Shown here one piece after another: positions 16,382-25,130 of a stretch of DNA of 64,000 bases; position 1 is the first letter of the stretch, and each line of letters starts with the position of its first letter. The notes under the pieces were generated by a model. That model worked only from the letters and a program-made list of their open reading frames with translations. It ran no database searches and was not told the DNA's origin. Source of the DNA: Sulfuritalea sp. (GTDB taxonomy: Bacteria > Pseudomonadota > Gammaproteobacteria > Burkholderiales > Rhodocyclaceae); contig JADJUP010000033.1 in NCBI GenBank assembly GCA_016716965.1, positions 22,966 through 86,965 on the forward strand. Reading direction: 5' to 3'. The position numbers and the translations under genes were made by a program.

Positions 16382-17362
16382 TACGAGCGGGGGTTCCTGC
16401 ATTATTGCAATCTGCTCGCGCAGTTCGAGTATGCGTTCTTCCCAATACCTGTTCGTCGCGAACCAGGGAAAAGCGGCGGGAAACGCCGGATCGTCCCAAC
16501 GTCTTGCCAGCCAGGCCGAATGATGCATCAGGCGCAGGGTACGCAGCGCCTCGATCAGGTGCAGTTCGCGGTCATCGAACTCGCGGAAGGTTTCGTAGCC
16601 GGCCAGCACGTGGCCGAACTGGCGCCCCATTTCCTCGGCGTCGCCAGAGAGCAACATCCACAAGTCCTGGATCGCCGGCCCCATGCGGGCATCGTCGAAA
16701 TCCACGAAGTGTGGTCCGTCAGCGGTCCACAACACGTTACCGGCGTGGCAGTCACCATGCAGGCGCAGCAACTGCAACTTGCCCGCACGCGCGTAGCACT
16801 GTGCCACGCCCTCCAGTGCCTGCTCGGCAACTCCCTTCCACACCGGCTCCAGATCCGGCGGTAGAACCCGATTGGCCAGCAGCCAATCCAGCGGATCTGT
16901 GCCGAAGCTGTGCATATTCAAGGTTTCGCGCTGCGCAAAATTCTTGCGCGCACCCACCTGATGGATGCGCGCCATGAGCCGGCCCATCCATTCCAGGATG
17001 GCCGGCTCGGCGAATTCCGGTGCGCGCCCACCCTGCTTCGGAAAAACCGAGAAGCGAAAACCGCCGTGGCGAAACAGCGTCCTGCCATCGATCACGATGG
17101 GTGCCACCACCGGCAGTTCGTCGGCCAGCATGGCGGCACAGAACACGTGTTCCTCTTCGATCTGGCCGTCGCTCCAGCGCCCAGGACGGTAGAACTTGGC
17201 GATCAGCGGACGTTCGTCTGCAATGCCGACCTGCCAGACGCGATTTTCATAGCTGTTGAGCGCCATCAGCGCGCCGTCGCAGCGGTAGCCGACACTCTCG
17301 ATCGCGTCCAGAATGCGCTCCGGCGCCAGACCGGCAAAGGGAATCGTGTCGTTCGCGCTCAT
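16373..17362 (-). CDS. srkA: SrkA/RdoA-family stress-response kinase
   Basis: 329 residues from the ATG at 17362 (MSANDTIPFAGLAPERILDAIESVGY); the frame runs further but adds no homologous sequence. Kinase features of the aminoglycoside-phosphotransferase-like fold: RPLIAKFYRPGRWS (Lys), the catalytic loop LHGDCHAGNVLW and the metal loop FVDFDDARMGP. The family counteracts MazF-type or Cpx-linked stress death in E. coli. The stop codon lies inside a long palindrome. Confidence 0.9.
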   Translation of the reverse strand: MSANDTIPFAGLAPERILDAIESVGYRCDGALMALNSYENRVWQVGIADERPLIAKFYRPGRWSDGQIEEEHVFCAAMLADELPVVAPIVIDGRTLFRHGGFRFSVFPKQGGRAPEFAEPAILEWMGRLMARIHQVGARKNFAQRETLNMHSFGTDPLDWLLANRVLPPDLEPVWKGVAEQALEGVAQCYARAGKLQLLRLHGDCHAGNVLWTADGPHFVDFDDARMGPAIQDLWMLLSGDAEEMGRQFGHVLAGYETFREFDDRELHLIEALRTLRLMHHSAWLARRWDDPAFPAAFPWFATNRYWEERILELREQIAIMQEPPLVPR

Positions 17363-17391
17363 CGCCACCACCGGAGAAGTCCAGGCGCGAA

Positions 17392-19773
17392 TTATAGGGT
17401 CGGCCACGAATGCCAATAGCGGCGCCGCTGTTCTCGTTCGTGACTGAGCGACACGGCGACGCCATCAAGAGTCACGCCGACCGCGCCGTCGGCATCGGTG
17501 CGATGCAAGCGTGCACCGCTTGCCCGATAGCGTTCCAGCACATCTTCCTTCGGGTGCCCGAAGCGGTTGCGGTAGCCAACAGGAAAGATCACATCCTGCG
17601 CTGCGACGGCGGCAATAAACTCCGGCGTCGACGAGGTACGACTGCCATGGTGCGGCACGACCATCACCGACGCCGCCAGCCTGGCCCGATGCGTCGCCAG
17701 CAGCGCCTGTTCCGAGACCGCCTCGATGTCCGAGGTGAGCAGCAAGGAGCGCCCGCCCGCCGTCAGCCGCAACACGCAGCTGAGGTCGTTGCTTTTGCGC
17801 GACAGTGGTTGCGCGCCGGGATGCAGCATCTCAAAGCGCACCCCGTCCCAGTCCCAGGCATCGCCGTCGCGGCATTGCTCGTGCGCCACCGGCAGCGCCG
17901 ACAGCGCGTGTTCGAAGGGCAGTGAACTTTTGAGCACGGTCACCGGCAGCGCGGCAATCACCGACGCCGCGCCGCCCTCGTGGTCCTTGTCGCCGTGGCT
18001 GATGACCATCGCGTCGAGCCGGCGCACCCCCTGCGCGCGCAGATAGGGCGCGATGATGCGATTGCCGCTGTCGGCATCCGCCGAGTACGCCGGCCCGGCG
18101 TCGAACAGCAGGTCGTGGGTGGCGGTCTGGACATGAATGGCAAGGCCCTGTCCGACGTCCAGTATCGTTACAGCTGCGGCGCCCGGTGCCGGTCGAGGCG
18201 GCAACAGCGTCAACAGAGGCAGGAAGGCCAACAAGCCGAGCCAGCGTGCCGCGATGCCGCGCGGCAGCAGCAGCCAGAGGCCACCGGCAAGCGCCAGCAG
18301 CACCGACCACGGGGTCGGCGCCGCCTGCTGCCAGACCGCCAGCGGCATGGCCCCCAGCCAGTCGATGAACCGCATCAGCCAGGCGGTAAGCAGGTGCGCC
18401 AGCGACAGCAGCGGATCGAGCAGGGGCAGGCTGCCCAGCAGGACCAGCGGCGTTATGACCAGACTCACCAGGGGAATCGCCAGTGCATTGGCCAACGGCG
18501 AGACCAGCGAAAATTGCTGGAACAGTGCCAGCAGCGCCGGCAGCATGCCCAGTGTCACGGCCCATTGCGCGCGCCCCCACTCGTGCAGCCAATGCGCAGG
18601 TCCCAGGCGCCCGCCGCCGATGTGGAACAGCAGCGCCACCGCGCCAAAGGAAAGCCAGAAGCCGGCCGCCAGAACCGCCAGCGGATCGAGCAGCAGCACC
18701 AGCATCAAGGCCAGCGCCAGCACCCGTGACGCAGCCACTTCGCGTGCCGCGAGGTGGGCCAGTGCCACCACGCCGAGCATGTACAGCGTGCGCTGCGCCG
18801 GCACCGCGAAGCCTGCCAGCAGGCAGTACAAAATCGCTGCCAGCAATCCGCCCAGCGCCGCTGCATGCTGGGCGGGAAGGTGCAGCGGCAGGCGTGCCGA
18901 GCGTCGCCACAGCCAATTGGTCAAGGCATAGGCAAGCGCCGCGAGCATCGTCACGTGCAACCCGGAGATGCTCATGAGGTGGGTGATCCCGGTGCGGGCG
19001 AAGGTCTGCCAAAGGCCGGAATCGATCGAATGCTGGTCGCCAATGGCCAGGGCGATGAGGATGCCGGCATACGGCGCTTCGGGCAGCGCCGCGCGGAAGC
19101 GCTCGCGAATCGACTCGCGCAGCATCTCCACCGCGTAACCGGGCCGCCATACGCGGGCCTGCAGGCGTTCCGCCAAGCGCGGGCGGACGTAGCCCGTGGC
19201 GCGGATATCGCGCTCGAACAGCCATGCCTCGTAGTCGAAACCGTGCGGGTTGAGGTTGCCGTGCGGACGCTTCAGGCGCGCGGTGAAGCGCCAGCGCTCT
19301 CCGGCCCGCACCGGAACCAGTGGCGAGGCTTCGTCGTCGGCATCATCGAGACCCCGATACCAGGCCAGCGAAACATGAGGCGGCACACTCGGCGGCGCCT
19401 GCTCGACGTCGAACTCGAAGCGCACGCCGCGTTCCAGTTCCTGCGGCAACGCGGCGACCACGCCGACCAGTTCGATGTCGCGTCCTTCCATACCCTGCGG
19501 CAGCTCGTTCGCCAGGCGCAAATGGGAATAGCCGGCCGCCCAGACGAAGCCGAGGCACGCTGCACCGCCAGCAAACAGGACCGATGCCGCTCTGCGCCGT
19601 AGCGCCAGCGACCGAAGGAAGTCCCTGTGGGGCGCCGACTCTTGCAGGTATCCAGCCCCGAGTGCCAGGAAGGCGCAGGCAAGCAAACCCGCCAGCGCAG
19701 CGCCATCGGGTAACACCGGTTGCTGCTGCACCAGCCAGATGCCGGCGGCGAATGCCAGGACAAAAATGCGCAT
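17392..19773 (-). CDS. comEC: DNA internalisation competence protein ComEC/Rec2
   Basis: 793 residues. Three parts: an N-terminal DUF4131-like region with membrane helices and an OB-like loop, the central competence domain with many membrane helices (GILIALAIGDQHSIDSGLWQTFARTGITHLMSISGLHVTM), and a C-terminal metallo-beta-lactamase-like domain with the metal motif VISHGDKDHEGGA and the later HHGSRTSST. It forms the inner-membrane channel for DNA uptake and degrades the non-entering strand, so the host may be naturally transformable. Confidence 0.95.
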   Translation of the reverse strand: MRIFVLAFAAGIWLVQQQPVLPDGAALAGLLACAFLALGAGYLQESAPHRDFLRSLALRRRAASVLFAGGAACLGFVWAAGYSHLRLANELPQGMEGRDIELVGVVAALPQELERGVRFEFDVEQAPPSVPPHVSLAWYRGLDDADDEASPLVPVRAGERWRFTARLKRPHGNLNPHGFDYEAWLFERDIRATGYVRPRLAERLQARVWRPGYAVEMLRESIRERFRAALPEAPYAGILIALAIGDQHSIDSGLWQTFARTGITHLMSISGLHVTMLAALAYALTNWLWRRSARLPLHLPAQHAAALGGLLAAILYCLLAGFAVPAQRTLYMLGVVALAHLAAREVAASRVLALALMLVLLLDPLAVLAAGFWLSFGAVALLFHIGGGRLGPAHWLHEWGRAQWAVTLGMLPALLALFQQFSLVSPLANALAIPLVSLVITPLVLLGSLPLLDPLLSLAHLLTAWLMRFIDWLGAMPLAVWQQAAPTPWSVLLALAGGLWLLLPRGIAARWLGLLAFLPLLTLLPPRPAPGAAAVTILDVGQGLAIHVQTATHDLLFDAGPAYSADADSGNRIIAPYLRAQGVRRLDAMVISHGDKDHEGGAASVIAALPVTVLKSSLPFEHALSALPVAHEQCRDGDAWDWDGVRFEMLHPGAQPLSRKSNDLSCVLRLTAGGRSLLLTSDIEAVSEQALLATHRARLAASVMVVPHHGSRTSSTPEFIAAVAAQDVIFPVGYRNRFGHPKEDVLERYRASGARLHRTDADGAVGVTLDGVAVSLSHEREQRRRYWHSWPTL

Positions 19774-19783
19774 CCGACATTAT

Positions 19784-19805
19784 GTCCCCGGCGTGAGCCG
19801 GGGAC
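19784..19805 (-). terminator. Hairpin after the CBS-domain gene
   Basis: GTCCCCGGC and GCCGGGGAC form a perfect 9-bp stem with a GTGA loop in the 78-bp gap between the CBS gene (stop 19852) and comEC. A half copy (ATGTCCCCGGC) follows near 19819. No T-run. Confidence 0.45.
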
Positions 19806-19851
19806 GGTATCCCTGTGATATGTCCCCGGCGCGTGCCGGCCAGTTGCAGAA

Positions 19852-20442
19852 TCAGGTGTGCAGTGCAGCGCTGATCTCGGCGAAGTTCTGCGCGACCTCG
19901 ACGGTTTCCACGGGTTCTCCGAGTTGCAGGGCGATCTGGGAACAGGACAACAGACCGCGCAGTACCTGATGGCCGTGGTCGTCCTCATCCACCACTGCGG
20001 CATGCCGCCGACCGGTGGCCTTGAGCGTCGCCACGACGTGGCCGACATGGGCGTGCAGCACGTCGTCCATGCTGATCACTTCGAGTCGGTCGGCTGGCGT
20101 CATGATGTCACGCACGAGCGCATCCGCACGGGCGATTCCGCGTGCCGTGATGCACTGCAGGGTCTTTTCCCCGATCAGGTCGTTCGAGGTGATGATGCCG
20201 ACGACCACGTTGTCGACATCGACCACCAGCAGCAGATGCACCCTGCGCCGGCGCATCACGCGCGCCGCGGTATCGACGCTGACGTCGGGATCGATGGTGA
20301 AGGCGGTAGTTTTCCTGAAATCGGTCATCACGCCCACCGCGGCATCGTCGAGCGTAACGCGTGGCGGCAGGTCCTGACGGGGTACGTGGAAGCGGGTCTG
20401 CGTTTGCAGCGGCCGGCGCGGCAGCACGGAATAATTGCGCAT
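19852..20442 (-). CDS. CBS-domain pair protein
   Basis: 196 residues from the ATG at 20442 (MRNYSVLPRRPLQTQTRF), preceded by a GGAGGA ribosome site. After a 35-residue basic leader there are two CBS domains: MTDFRKTTAFTIDPDVSVDTAARVM... and DIMTPADRLEVISMDDVLHAHVGHVV... Such pairs bind adenine nucleotides and control a partner, but no catalytic domain is attached here and the partner is unknown. Confidence 0.85.
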   Translation of the reverse strand: MRNYSVLPRRPLQTQTRFHVPRQDLPPRVTLDDAAVGVMTDFRKTTAFTIDPDVSVDTAARVMRRRRVHLLLVVDVDNVVVGIITSNDLIGEKTLQCITARGIARADALVRDIMTPADRLEVISMDDVLHAHVGHVVATLKATGRRHAAVVDEDDHGHQVLRGLLSCSQIALQLGEPVETVEVAQNFAEISAALHT

Positions 20443-20716
20443 GGTGTTTCCTCCTGGATATGGTCTCGAATCCGCCTCTGCGTGCGGGTTGGACACATTC
20501 TTCGCCGCAAACCGGCCGCCAGTCCAAACCATTTTTTTGATATGACTATTGATTTACTACGAATTCGTGCAGCGCAACAAGGCCCTGCGGCGACGCCGAC
20601 CGGACGGCGAGCCAGTGGTGGCAATGCTTTGCCCACCGAAACCGGACACCCGCCACGGGCGAAAATGCTGCACTCCGTCTGTGAGCGATAATCGCCACCT
20701 CAATTCAGGAGCCGCC

Positions 20717-21415
20717 ATGGACTACGTCATCCCCCCAGCCCCCATTCCCGCCGTTCCAGTCATCGGCGGCAAGGACAGCTTTCCGGTGCGCCGCATCTAT
20801 TGCGTCGGTCGCAACTACGCCGCACATGCGCGTGAAATGGGCTCGGATCCGGATCGCGAGCCACCCTTCTTCTTCTGCAAGCCGGCGGATGCGGTGGTAC
20901 CCGTGGCACCCGGCAACACTACCGAGACCGCCTATCCGAGCCAGACCGCGAACTACCACCACGAAGTGGAACTGGTGGTGGCGATCGGCAGGGGTGGGCG
21001 CGACATCGGCATCGAATCGGCCAATGGCCACGTCTACGGCTATGCCGTTGGTTTCGACATGACCCGCCGCGACCTGCAGTTCGCCCTGCGCGACAAGGGC
21101 CGGCCGTGGGAGCTGGGCAAGGCCTTCGACCAGTCGGCGCCGATCTCGCCCATCGTGCCGGCCGCCCGCATCGGCCATCCTGCGGCCGGACGCATCTGGC
21201 TCACGGTGAATGGTGTGCTGAAGCAGGAAGGCGACCTCGCCGACCTGATCTGGTCGGTTCCGGAAACCATCGCCCACCTGTCGAAATACTTCGAACTCTG
21301 TCCGGGCGACCTGATCTTCACCGGCACGCCGGAAGGCGTCGGACCGGTGGTTCGTGGCGACCTGGTGGCCGGAGCGGTCGAAGGCATCGGCGAAATTTCG
21401 ATCCGCATTACCTGA
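20717..21415 (+). CDS. Fumarylacetoacetate hydrolase family protein, fumarylpyruvate-hydrolase-like
   Basis: 232 residues from the ATG at 20717, with an AGGAG ribosome site. Family motifs: IYCVGRNYAAHAREMG, FFFCKPADAV, the metal-binding Glu pair in HHEVELVVAIG, and FTGTPEGVGPV. The short single-domain form and the RRIYCVGRNY start resemble fumarylpyruvate hydrolases of the gentisate route; related hydrolases act on other beta-diketones. No other gentisate gene is in the window. Confidence 0.85.
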   Translation: MDYVIPPAPIPAVPVIGGKDSFPVRRIYCVGRNYAAHAREMGSDPDREPPFFFCKPADAVVPVAPGNTTETAYPSQTANYHHEVELVVAIGRGGRDIGIESANGHVYGYAVGFDMTRRDLQFALRDKGRPWELGKAFDQSAPISPIVPAARIGHPAAGRIWLTVNGVLKQEGDLADLIWSVPETIAHLSKYFELCPGDLIFTGTPEGVGPVVRGDLVAGAVEGIGEISIRIT

Positions 21416-21443
21416 TCGAACGCGGAGATTTGCTGCCAGCCCG

Positions 21444-21995
21444 ATGCGACGCCAGATCCGAAAGTTCCTGCCCGACCACGAGGCGATTCGTGGCAATCGC
21501 TGGCTGGCGCCGTTCGAAAATACCCTGCTGCATCCCCGGCTGTGGGACCTGAATCGGCATTCGGCGGCAGGCGCCGTCGCCGCCGGCCTTTTCTGCGGCC
21601 TGATTCCGGGCCCCCTGCAGATGCTCGGTGCCGCCATCTGCGCGGTGGTGTTTCGCGTCAATCTGCCGCTGGCGATGCTGACAACCATCTACACCAACCC
21701 ATTCACCATCGTACCGCTCTATATCGCCGCCTTCACTATCGGCCAGTGGGTCGTGCCCGGACCGGGACACAAGTTCATCGAGCCGCCGGAACCGGGCGAC
21801 GCCGGGTTCGTGGCCTGGCTGCAGGCCCTCGTTCATTGGATGGCGGGTCTGGGCGCGCCGCTGGCGCTGGGGTTGTTGCTGCTGGCGTCGGGACTGGCCG
21901 CGGCCGGCTACCTGCTGATGCAAATCGCGTGGCGCGCCTATCTGATCCGCGCATGGCGCAGGCGAGGTCGCAGGCGCGCCAAGCAAAAACTCTGA
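21444..21995 (+). CDS. DUF2062 membrane protein
   Basis: 183 residues from the ATG at 21444 (MRRQIRKFLPDHEAIRGNRW). The DUF2062 signature is present (HPRLWDLNRHSAAGAVAAGLFCGLIPGPLQMLGA), with about three membrane helices and a basic C-terminus. Function unknown; often next to ComEC or lol genes in betaproteobacteria. It follows the FAH gene by 28 bp and converges with lolD, whose stop is one base away. Confidence 0.85.
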   Translation: MRRQIRKFLPDHEAIRGNRWLAPFENTLLHPRLWDLNRHSAAGAVAAGLFCGLIPGPLQMLGAAICAVVFRVNLPLAMLTTIYTNPFTIVPLYIAAFTIGQWVVPGPGHKFIEPPEPGDAGFVAWLQALVHWMAGLGAPLALGLLLLASGLAAAGYLLMQIAWRAYLIRAWRRRGRRRAKQKL

Positions 21996-21996
21996 C

Positions 21997-22785
21997 TCAG
22001 CCGCGCAGGACGCCGTCTTCCAGGTGCATCAGGCGGCGTGTCCGCGCCGCAAGTTCCGTGTCATGCGTCACCAGCACCATCGCCGCGCCGCGTTCCCTGC
22101 ACAATTCCAGCAGCAGGCCAAACACGGCATGCGCCGACGCGCGATCGAGGTTGCCTGTCGGCTCGTCGGCCAGCAGGCAGGTCGGTTGGGTAACCATCGC
22201 GCGTGCCACCGCCACGCGCTGGCGTTCGCCACCGGACAGTTCGCCGGGGCGGTGCGTCAGGCGATGGCCGAGGCCGACCCGTTCCAGCACGGCGCTCGCC
22301 TGCCGTGCCGCTTCGGCGCGATCCATGCGCCGGATCAGCAGCGGCATGGCGACATTCTCCACCGCCGTGAATTCCATCAGCAGGTGATGAAACTGGTACA
22401 CAAAGCCCAGAGCATGGTTTCGCAGCCGGCCGCGCTCCGCCTCGTCGACCCGCGCCAGGTCGCTACCGTGCAGCAACACCTGTCCCGCGGTCGGCGTGTC
22501 GAGTCCGCCGAGCAAGTGCAGCAGCGTGCTCTTGCCCGAACCGCTGGCACCGACGATGGCCACCGTGTCGCCAGCGCCGACTTCCAGGTCGACGCCGCCG
22601 AGCACGGCCACCTGAGCGGCGCCCTGGCGAAACACCTTGGTCAGACCGGCGCACTGGAGGATCGCCGCGTCGCCGGGCCGCCCCAAGGCGCGGCCATCGT
22701 GCTCACTGGAGCCGCGCAGCGGCGAACTCCGGTCACCCCCTTGCTCGGGAAGGGGGATGGGGGGATAGCCCGGATGATCACTCAT
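21997..22785 (-). CDS. lolD: Lipoprotein-releasing ABC transporter ATPase LolD
   Basis: 262 residues as read from the ATG at 22785, which lies inside the end of lolC. Walker A is GASGSGKSTLLHLLGGLD, signature LSGGERQRVAVARAM, Walker B CLLADEPTGNLD. The usual LolD begins near ILQCAGLTKVF, about 42 residues later. The extra N-terminus (including PPIPLPEQGG) is encoded by a REP-like repeat at 22711-22767. A downstream TTG (near 22684) could be the real start, but the overlap with lolC supports 22785. LolCDE moves lipoproteins from the inner membrane to LolA. Confidence 0.92.
   Translation of the reverse strand: MSDHPGYPPIPLPEQGGDRSSPLRGSSEHDGRALGRPGDAAILQCAGLTKVFRQGAAQVAVLGGVDLEVGAGDTVAIVGASGSGKSTLLHLLGGLDTPTAGQVLLHGSDLARVDEAERGRLRNHALGFVYQFHHLLMEFTAVENVAMPLLIRRMDRAEAARQASAVLERVGLGHRLTHRPGELSGGERQRVAVARAMVTQPTCLLADEPTGNLDRASAHAVFGLLLELCRERGAAMVLVTHDTELAARTRRLMHLEDGVLRG
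22711..22767. repeat. REP-like palindromic element, copy 2, inside lolD
   Basis: GCCGCGCAGCGGC, then GTCACCCCCTTGC and GGGAAGGGGGATGGGGGGAT. The first part is identical to 53218-53230 and the last part to 16303-16321. The copy encodes the odd N-terminus of LolD. Confidence 0.65.
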
Positions 22786-24028
22786 AGCGCAGCGCCTCCG
22801 CCGGTTGCGTGCGCGAGGCGCGCCAGCTCGGATACAGCGTCGCCAGCAGGGTGAGGACGAAGGACACCACGCCGATGGTTCCGACGTCCGACCAGTGCAG
22901 GTCGGACGGCAGGTCGCTGATGTAATACACGTCGCGCGACAGGAACTTCAGCCCGAGGACGTTCTCCAGGGCCGGCACCACGACATCGATGTTCAGCGCC
23001 AGCGCGACACCGCCGGCGATCCCGGCGGCCAGGCCGACGCTGCCGATCAGCGTGCCCTGCACCATGAAGATCGCCATGATGCTTTTCGGGCTCGCGCCCA
23101 GCGTGCGCAGGATGGCGATGTCGGCGCGCTTGTCGGTAACGGCCATGACCAGGGTGGACACGATGTTGAAGGCGGCCACCGCGACGATCAGCAGCAGGAT
23201 CAGGAACATCATGCGCTTTTCGATTTCCACGGCGCGAAAGAAGTTGGCATGGCTGCGCGTCCAGTCGCTGACCCAGGCGTCGGTGTCGAGGAAGCGCAGC
23301 AGTTCGCGGCCGATGCGCGGCGCGGCGAACAGGTCATCGACCTTGAGCCGCACGCCGGTCACGCGGTCGTCCATGCGATACAGCTTTTGCGCGTCGGACA
23401 TGTGCACCAGCGCCAGTCCGGAGTCGAATTCGAACATGCCGACTTCGAAAATGCCCACCACGCGAAACTGCTTCACGCGCGGCAGGATCGCCGCCGGCGT
23501 CACCAGCCCCTGCGGCGCCAGCAGCGTCACCTTGTCGCCGGTGGTGGCGCGCAGGGCGCGCGCAAGTTCGCTGCCGAGCACGATGCCGAACTCGCCCGGC
23601 ACCAGTTGCGCCAGCTTGCCCGAACGCATGTGGCGGCCGATATCGGCCACCGAGTCCTCGACCTCGGGCAGGATGCCGCGCACCATCATGCCGCGCACCT
23701 GGCCGTCGTAGCTGAGCATGCCCTGCGCCTGCACGTAGGGCGCCGCCGCCTTGACCCGCGGATGGCGCGCCGCGCCCTGCACCACCTTGCTCCAGTCGGT
23801 CAGTTCGCCGCTTTCGCTGCTGATCTGGACGTGCGAAACCACGCCCAGGATGCGCTCGCGCAATTCCTTCTGGAAGCCGTTCATCACCGACAGGACAACG
23901 ATCAGCGCCGCCACGCCCAGCGCCAGGCCCAGCATGGAGATCAGGGAAATGAAGGAAATGAAGCGGTTGGCAGCGCCTTCGCGCGGCTGGGCGCGGGTGT
24001 AGCGCAGACCGATGAGGAGTTCGTACAT
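22778..24028 (-). CDS. lolC: Lipoprotein-releasing ABC transporter permease LolC/LolE
   Basis: 416 residues, ATG at 24028 (MYELLIGLRYTRAQPREG), the usual start. Four membrane helices: one near residue 30-60 and three in the C-terminal FtsX-like part, with a large periplasmic domain between. The segment RFISFISLISMLGLALGVAALIVVLSVMNGF is typical. In many betaproteobacteria a single LolC/E-type permease works with LolD. The next gene, lolD, begins eight bases before its stop. Confidence 0.95.
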   Translation of the reverse strand: MYELLIGLRYTRAQPREGAANRFISFISLISMLGLALGVAALIVVLSVMNGFQKELRERILGVVSHVQISSESGELTDWSKVVQGAARHPRVKAAAPYVQAQGMLSYDGQVRGMMVRGILPEVEDSVADIGRHMRSGKLAQLVPGEFGIVLGSELARALRATTGDKVTLLAPQGLVTPAAILPRVKQFRVVGIFEVGMFEFDSGLALVHMSDAQKLYRMDDRVTGVRLKVDDLFAAPRIGRELLRFLDTDAWVSDWTRSHANFFRAVEIEKRMMFLILLLIVAVAAFNIVSTLVMAVTDKRADIAILRTLGASPKSIMAIFMVQGTLIGSVGLAAGIAGGVALALNIDVVVPALENVLGLKFLSRDVYYISDLPSDLHWSDVGTIGVVSFVLTLLATLYPSWRASRTQPAEALRYE

Positions 24029-24057
24029 GCGTGGGATGAAGGTGGGAAATCAGGGAC

Positions 24058-24091
24058 CAGTATAGAGTGCGACGCAATGCGCCGGTATAGT
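24058..24091. promoter_or_regulatory. Divergent -10-like boxes between lolC and the recJ operon
   Basis: TATACT (minus, 24058-24063) faces lolC and TATAGT (plus, 24086-24091) faces the gene at 24132. The 103-bp gap must serve both. No convincing -35 partners. Confidence 0.3.
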
Positions 24092-24131
24092 CCGGTTCCC
24101 GGTTTCCGATTCCCTTTCGCCGATCCCTGCA

Positions 24132-25130
24132 ATGCTCACCCTCATCGTGCCCGGCCTGATCTGGACCCGCCAGGCGCTCGCCGACCTCAGCCACGACCTG
24201 CCGCTGCCGGCATTCACCGCGCTGCTTGGCCGCGGTGCGCTGACCCGGCGCGCACCTCAGGCCAGCGCCGCAGCGCTCGCCGAGTGCTTCGGCCTGCCGA
24301 CGCCCTTGCCGGCAGCGGCCTTGCGCCGCCTCGCGCTACGAGGCGATTCCGGGCACGACGAATGTATCTGCCTCGACCCGGTGCGCCTGCAGTTCCATGA
24401 TCGCAGCCTGATCGTCGACCACCCGCGCCACCTGCAGCTCGACGCCGCCGAGGCCGAAGCCCTCGCCGTGTCGCTGGCGCCGACTTTCGCGGAACTCGGC
24501 CAGCTCGAGGTGCTCGCGCCGGATGCCTGGAACCTGCGCCTCGTTGAGCGCGCCCCGGAATTCACCGGTTTGTCCGACGCCATGGGACGCTCCGCCGCCC
24601 CGCTGCCTTCGGGACCCGCCCACGCCCCCTGGCGACGAGCGATCAACGAGGCGCAGATGATCCTCCACACCCATCCGGTGAACCTGGCACGCGAAAGCGC
24701 CGGCCGACCGCTGGTGAATTCACTCTGGCCCTGGGGCGCCGGGCAATTGCCGCCAGCGCGGGCTGGCGCGCACGACATCGTATGGGGCGACGACCCGGTG
24801 CTGCGCGGCATCGCGCAATTGTTCGGCAGCGATGGCGGCGCGCTGCCTGAACGTTGTCCCGATACCTTGCCGCGCAACGCCCTGGCGCTGGTCGATGCGC
24901 TGGAACAGCCGGCACGCAGCGGCGATGCGATCGCCTGGCGCGATGCACTGGCCGACTTCGAAGCAAGCTGGCTGGCGCCCGCCCACGGGGCGCTGCGTTC
25001 CGGTCGGCTCGACACCCTGCGCCTGGTTGCGCCGGGAGAGTTGGGCAGCGCTGAATTGCGCGTGCGCCGCCACGACCTTTGGAGATTCTGGCGCAAACCG
25101 CTGCCCTTGGCGGAACTGGCCCCAAAATGA
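24132..25130 (+). CDS. Conserved protein of the phosphoglycerate-mutase/RpfE-like group, upstream of recJ
   Basis: 332 residues, rich in Ala, Leu and Pro, no membrane segment. It starts MLTLIVPGLIWTRQALADL and contains INEAQMILHTHPVNLARESAGRPLVNSLWPWGAGQLP, a stretch I associate with the betaproteobacterial protein often named 'phosphoglycerate mutase' or 'RpfE-type regulatory protein' that precedes recJ. The enzyme activity is not shown by any motif I can see. Its stop overlaps the recJ start (ATGA at 25127-25130). Confidence 0.65.
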   Translation: MLTLIVPGLIWTRQALADLSHDLPLPAFTALLGRGALTRRAPQASAAALAECFGLPTPLPAAALRRLALRGDSGHDECICLDPVRLQFHDRSLIVDHPRHLQLDAAEAEALAVSLAPTFAELGQLEVLAPDAWNLRLVERAPEFTGLSDAMGRSAAPLPSGPAHAPWRRAINEAQMILHTHPVNLARESAGRPLVNSLWPWGAGQLPPARAGAHDIVWGDDPVLRGIAQLFGSDGGALPERCPDTLPRNALALVDALEQPARSGDAIAWRDALADFEASWLAPAHGALRSGRLDTLRLVAPGELGSAELRVRRHDLWRFWRKPLPLAELAPK

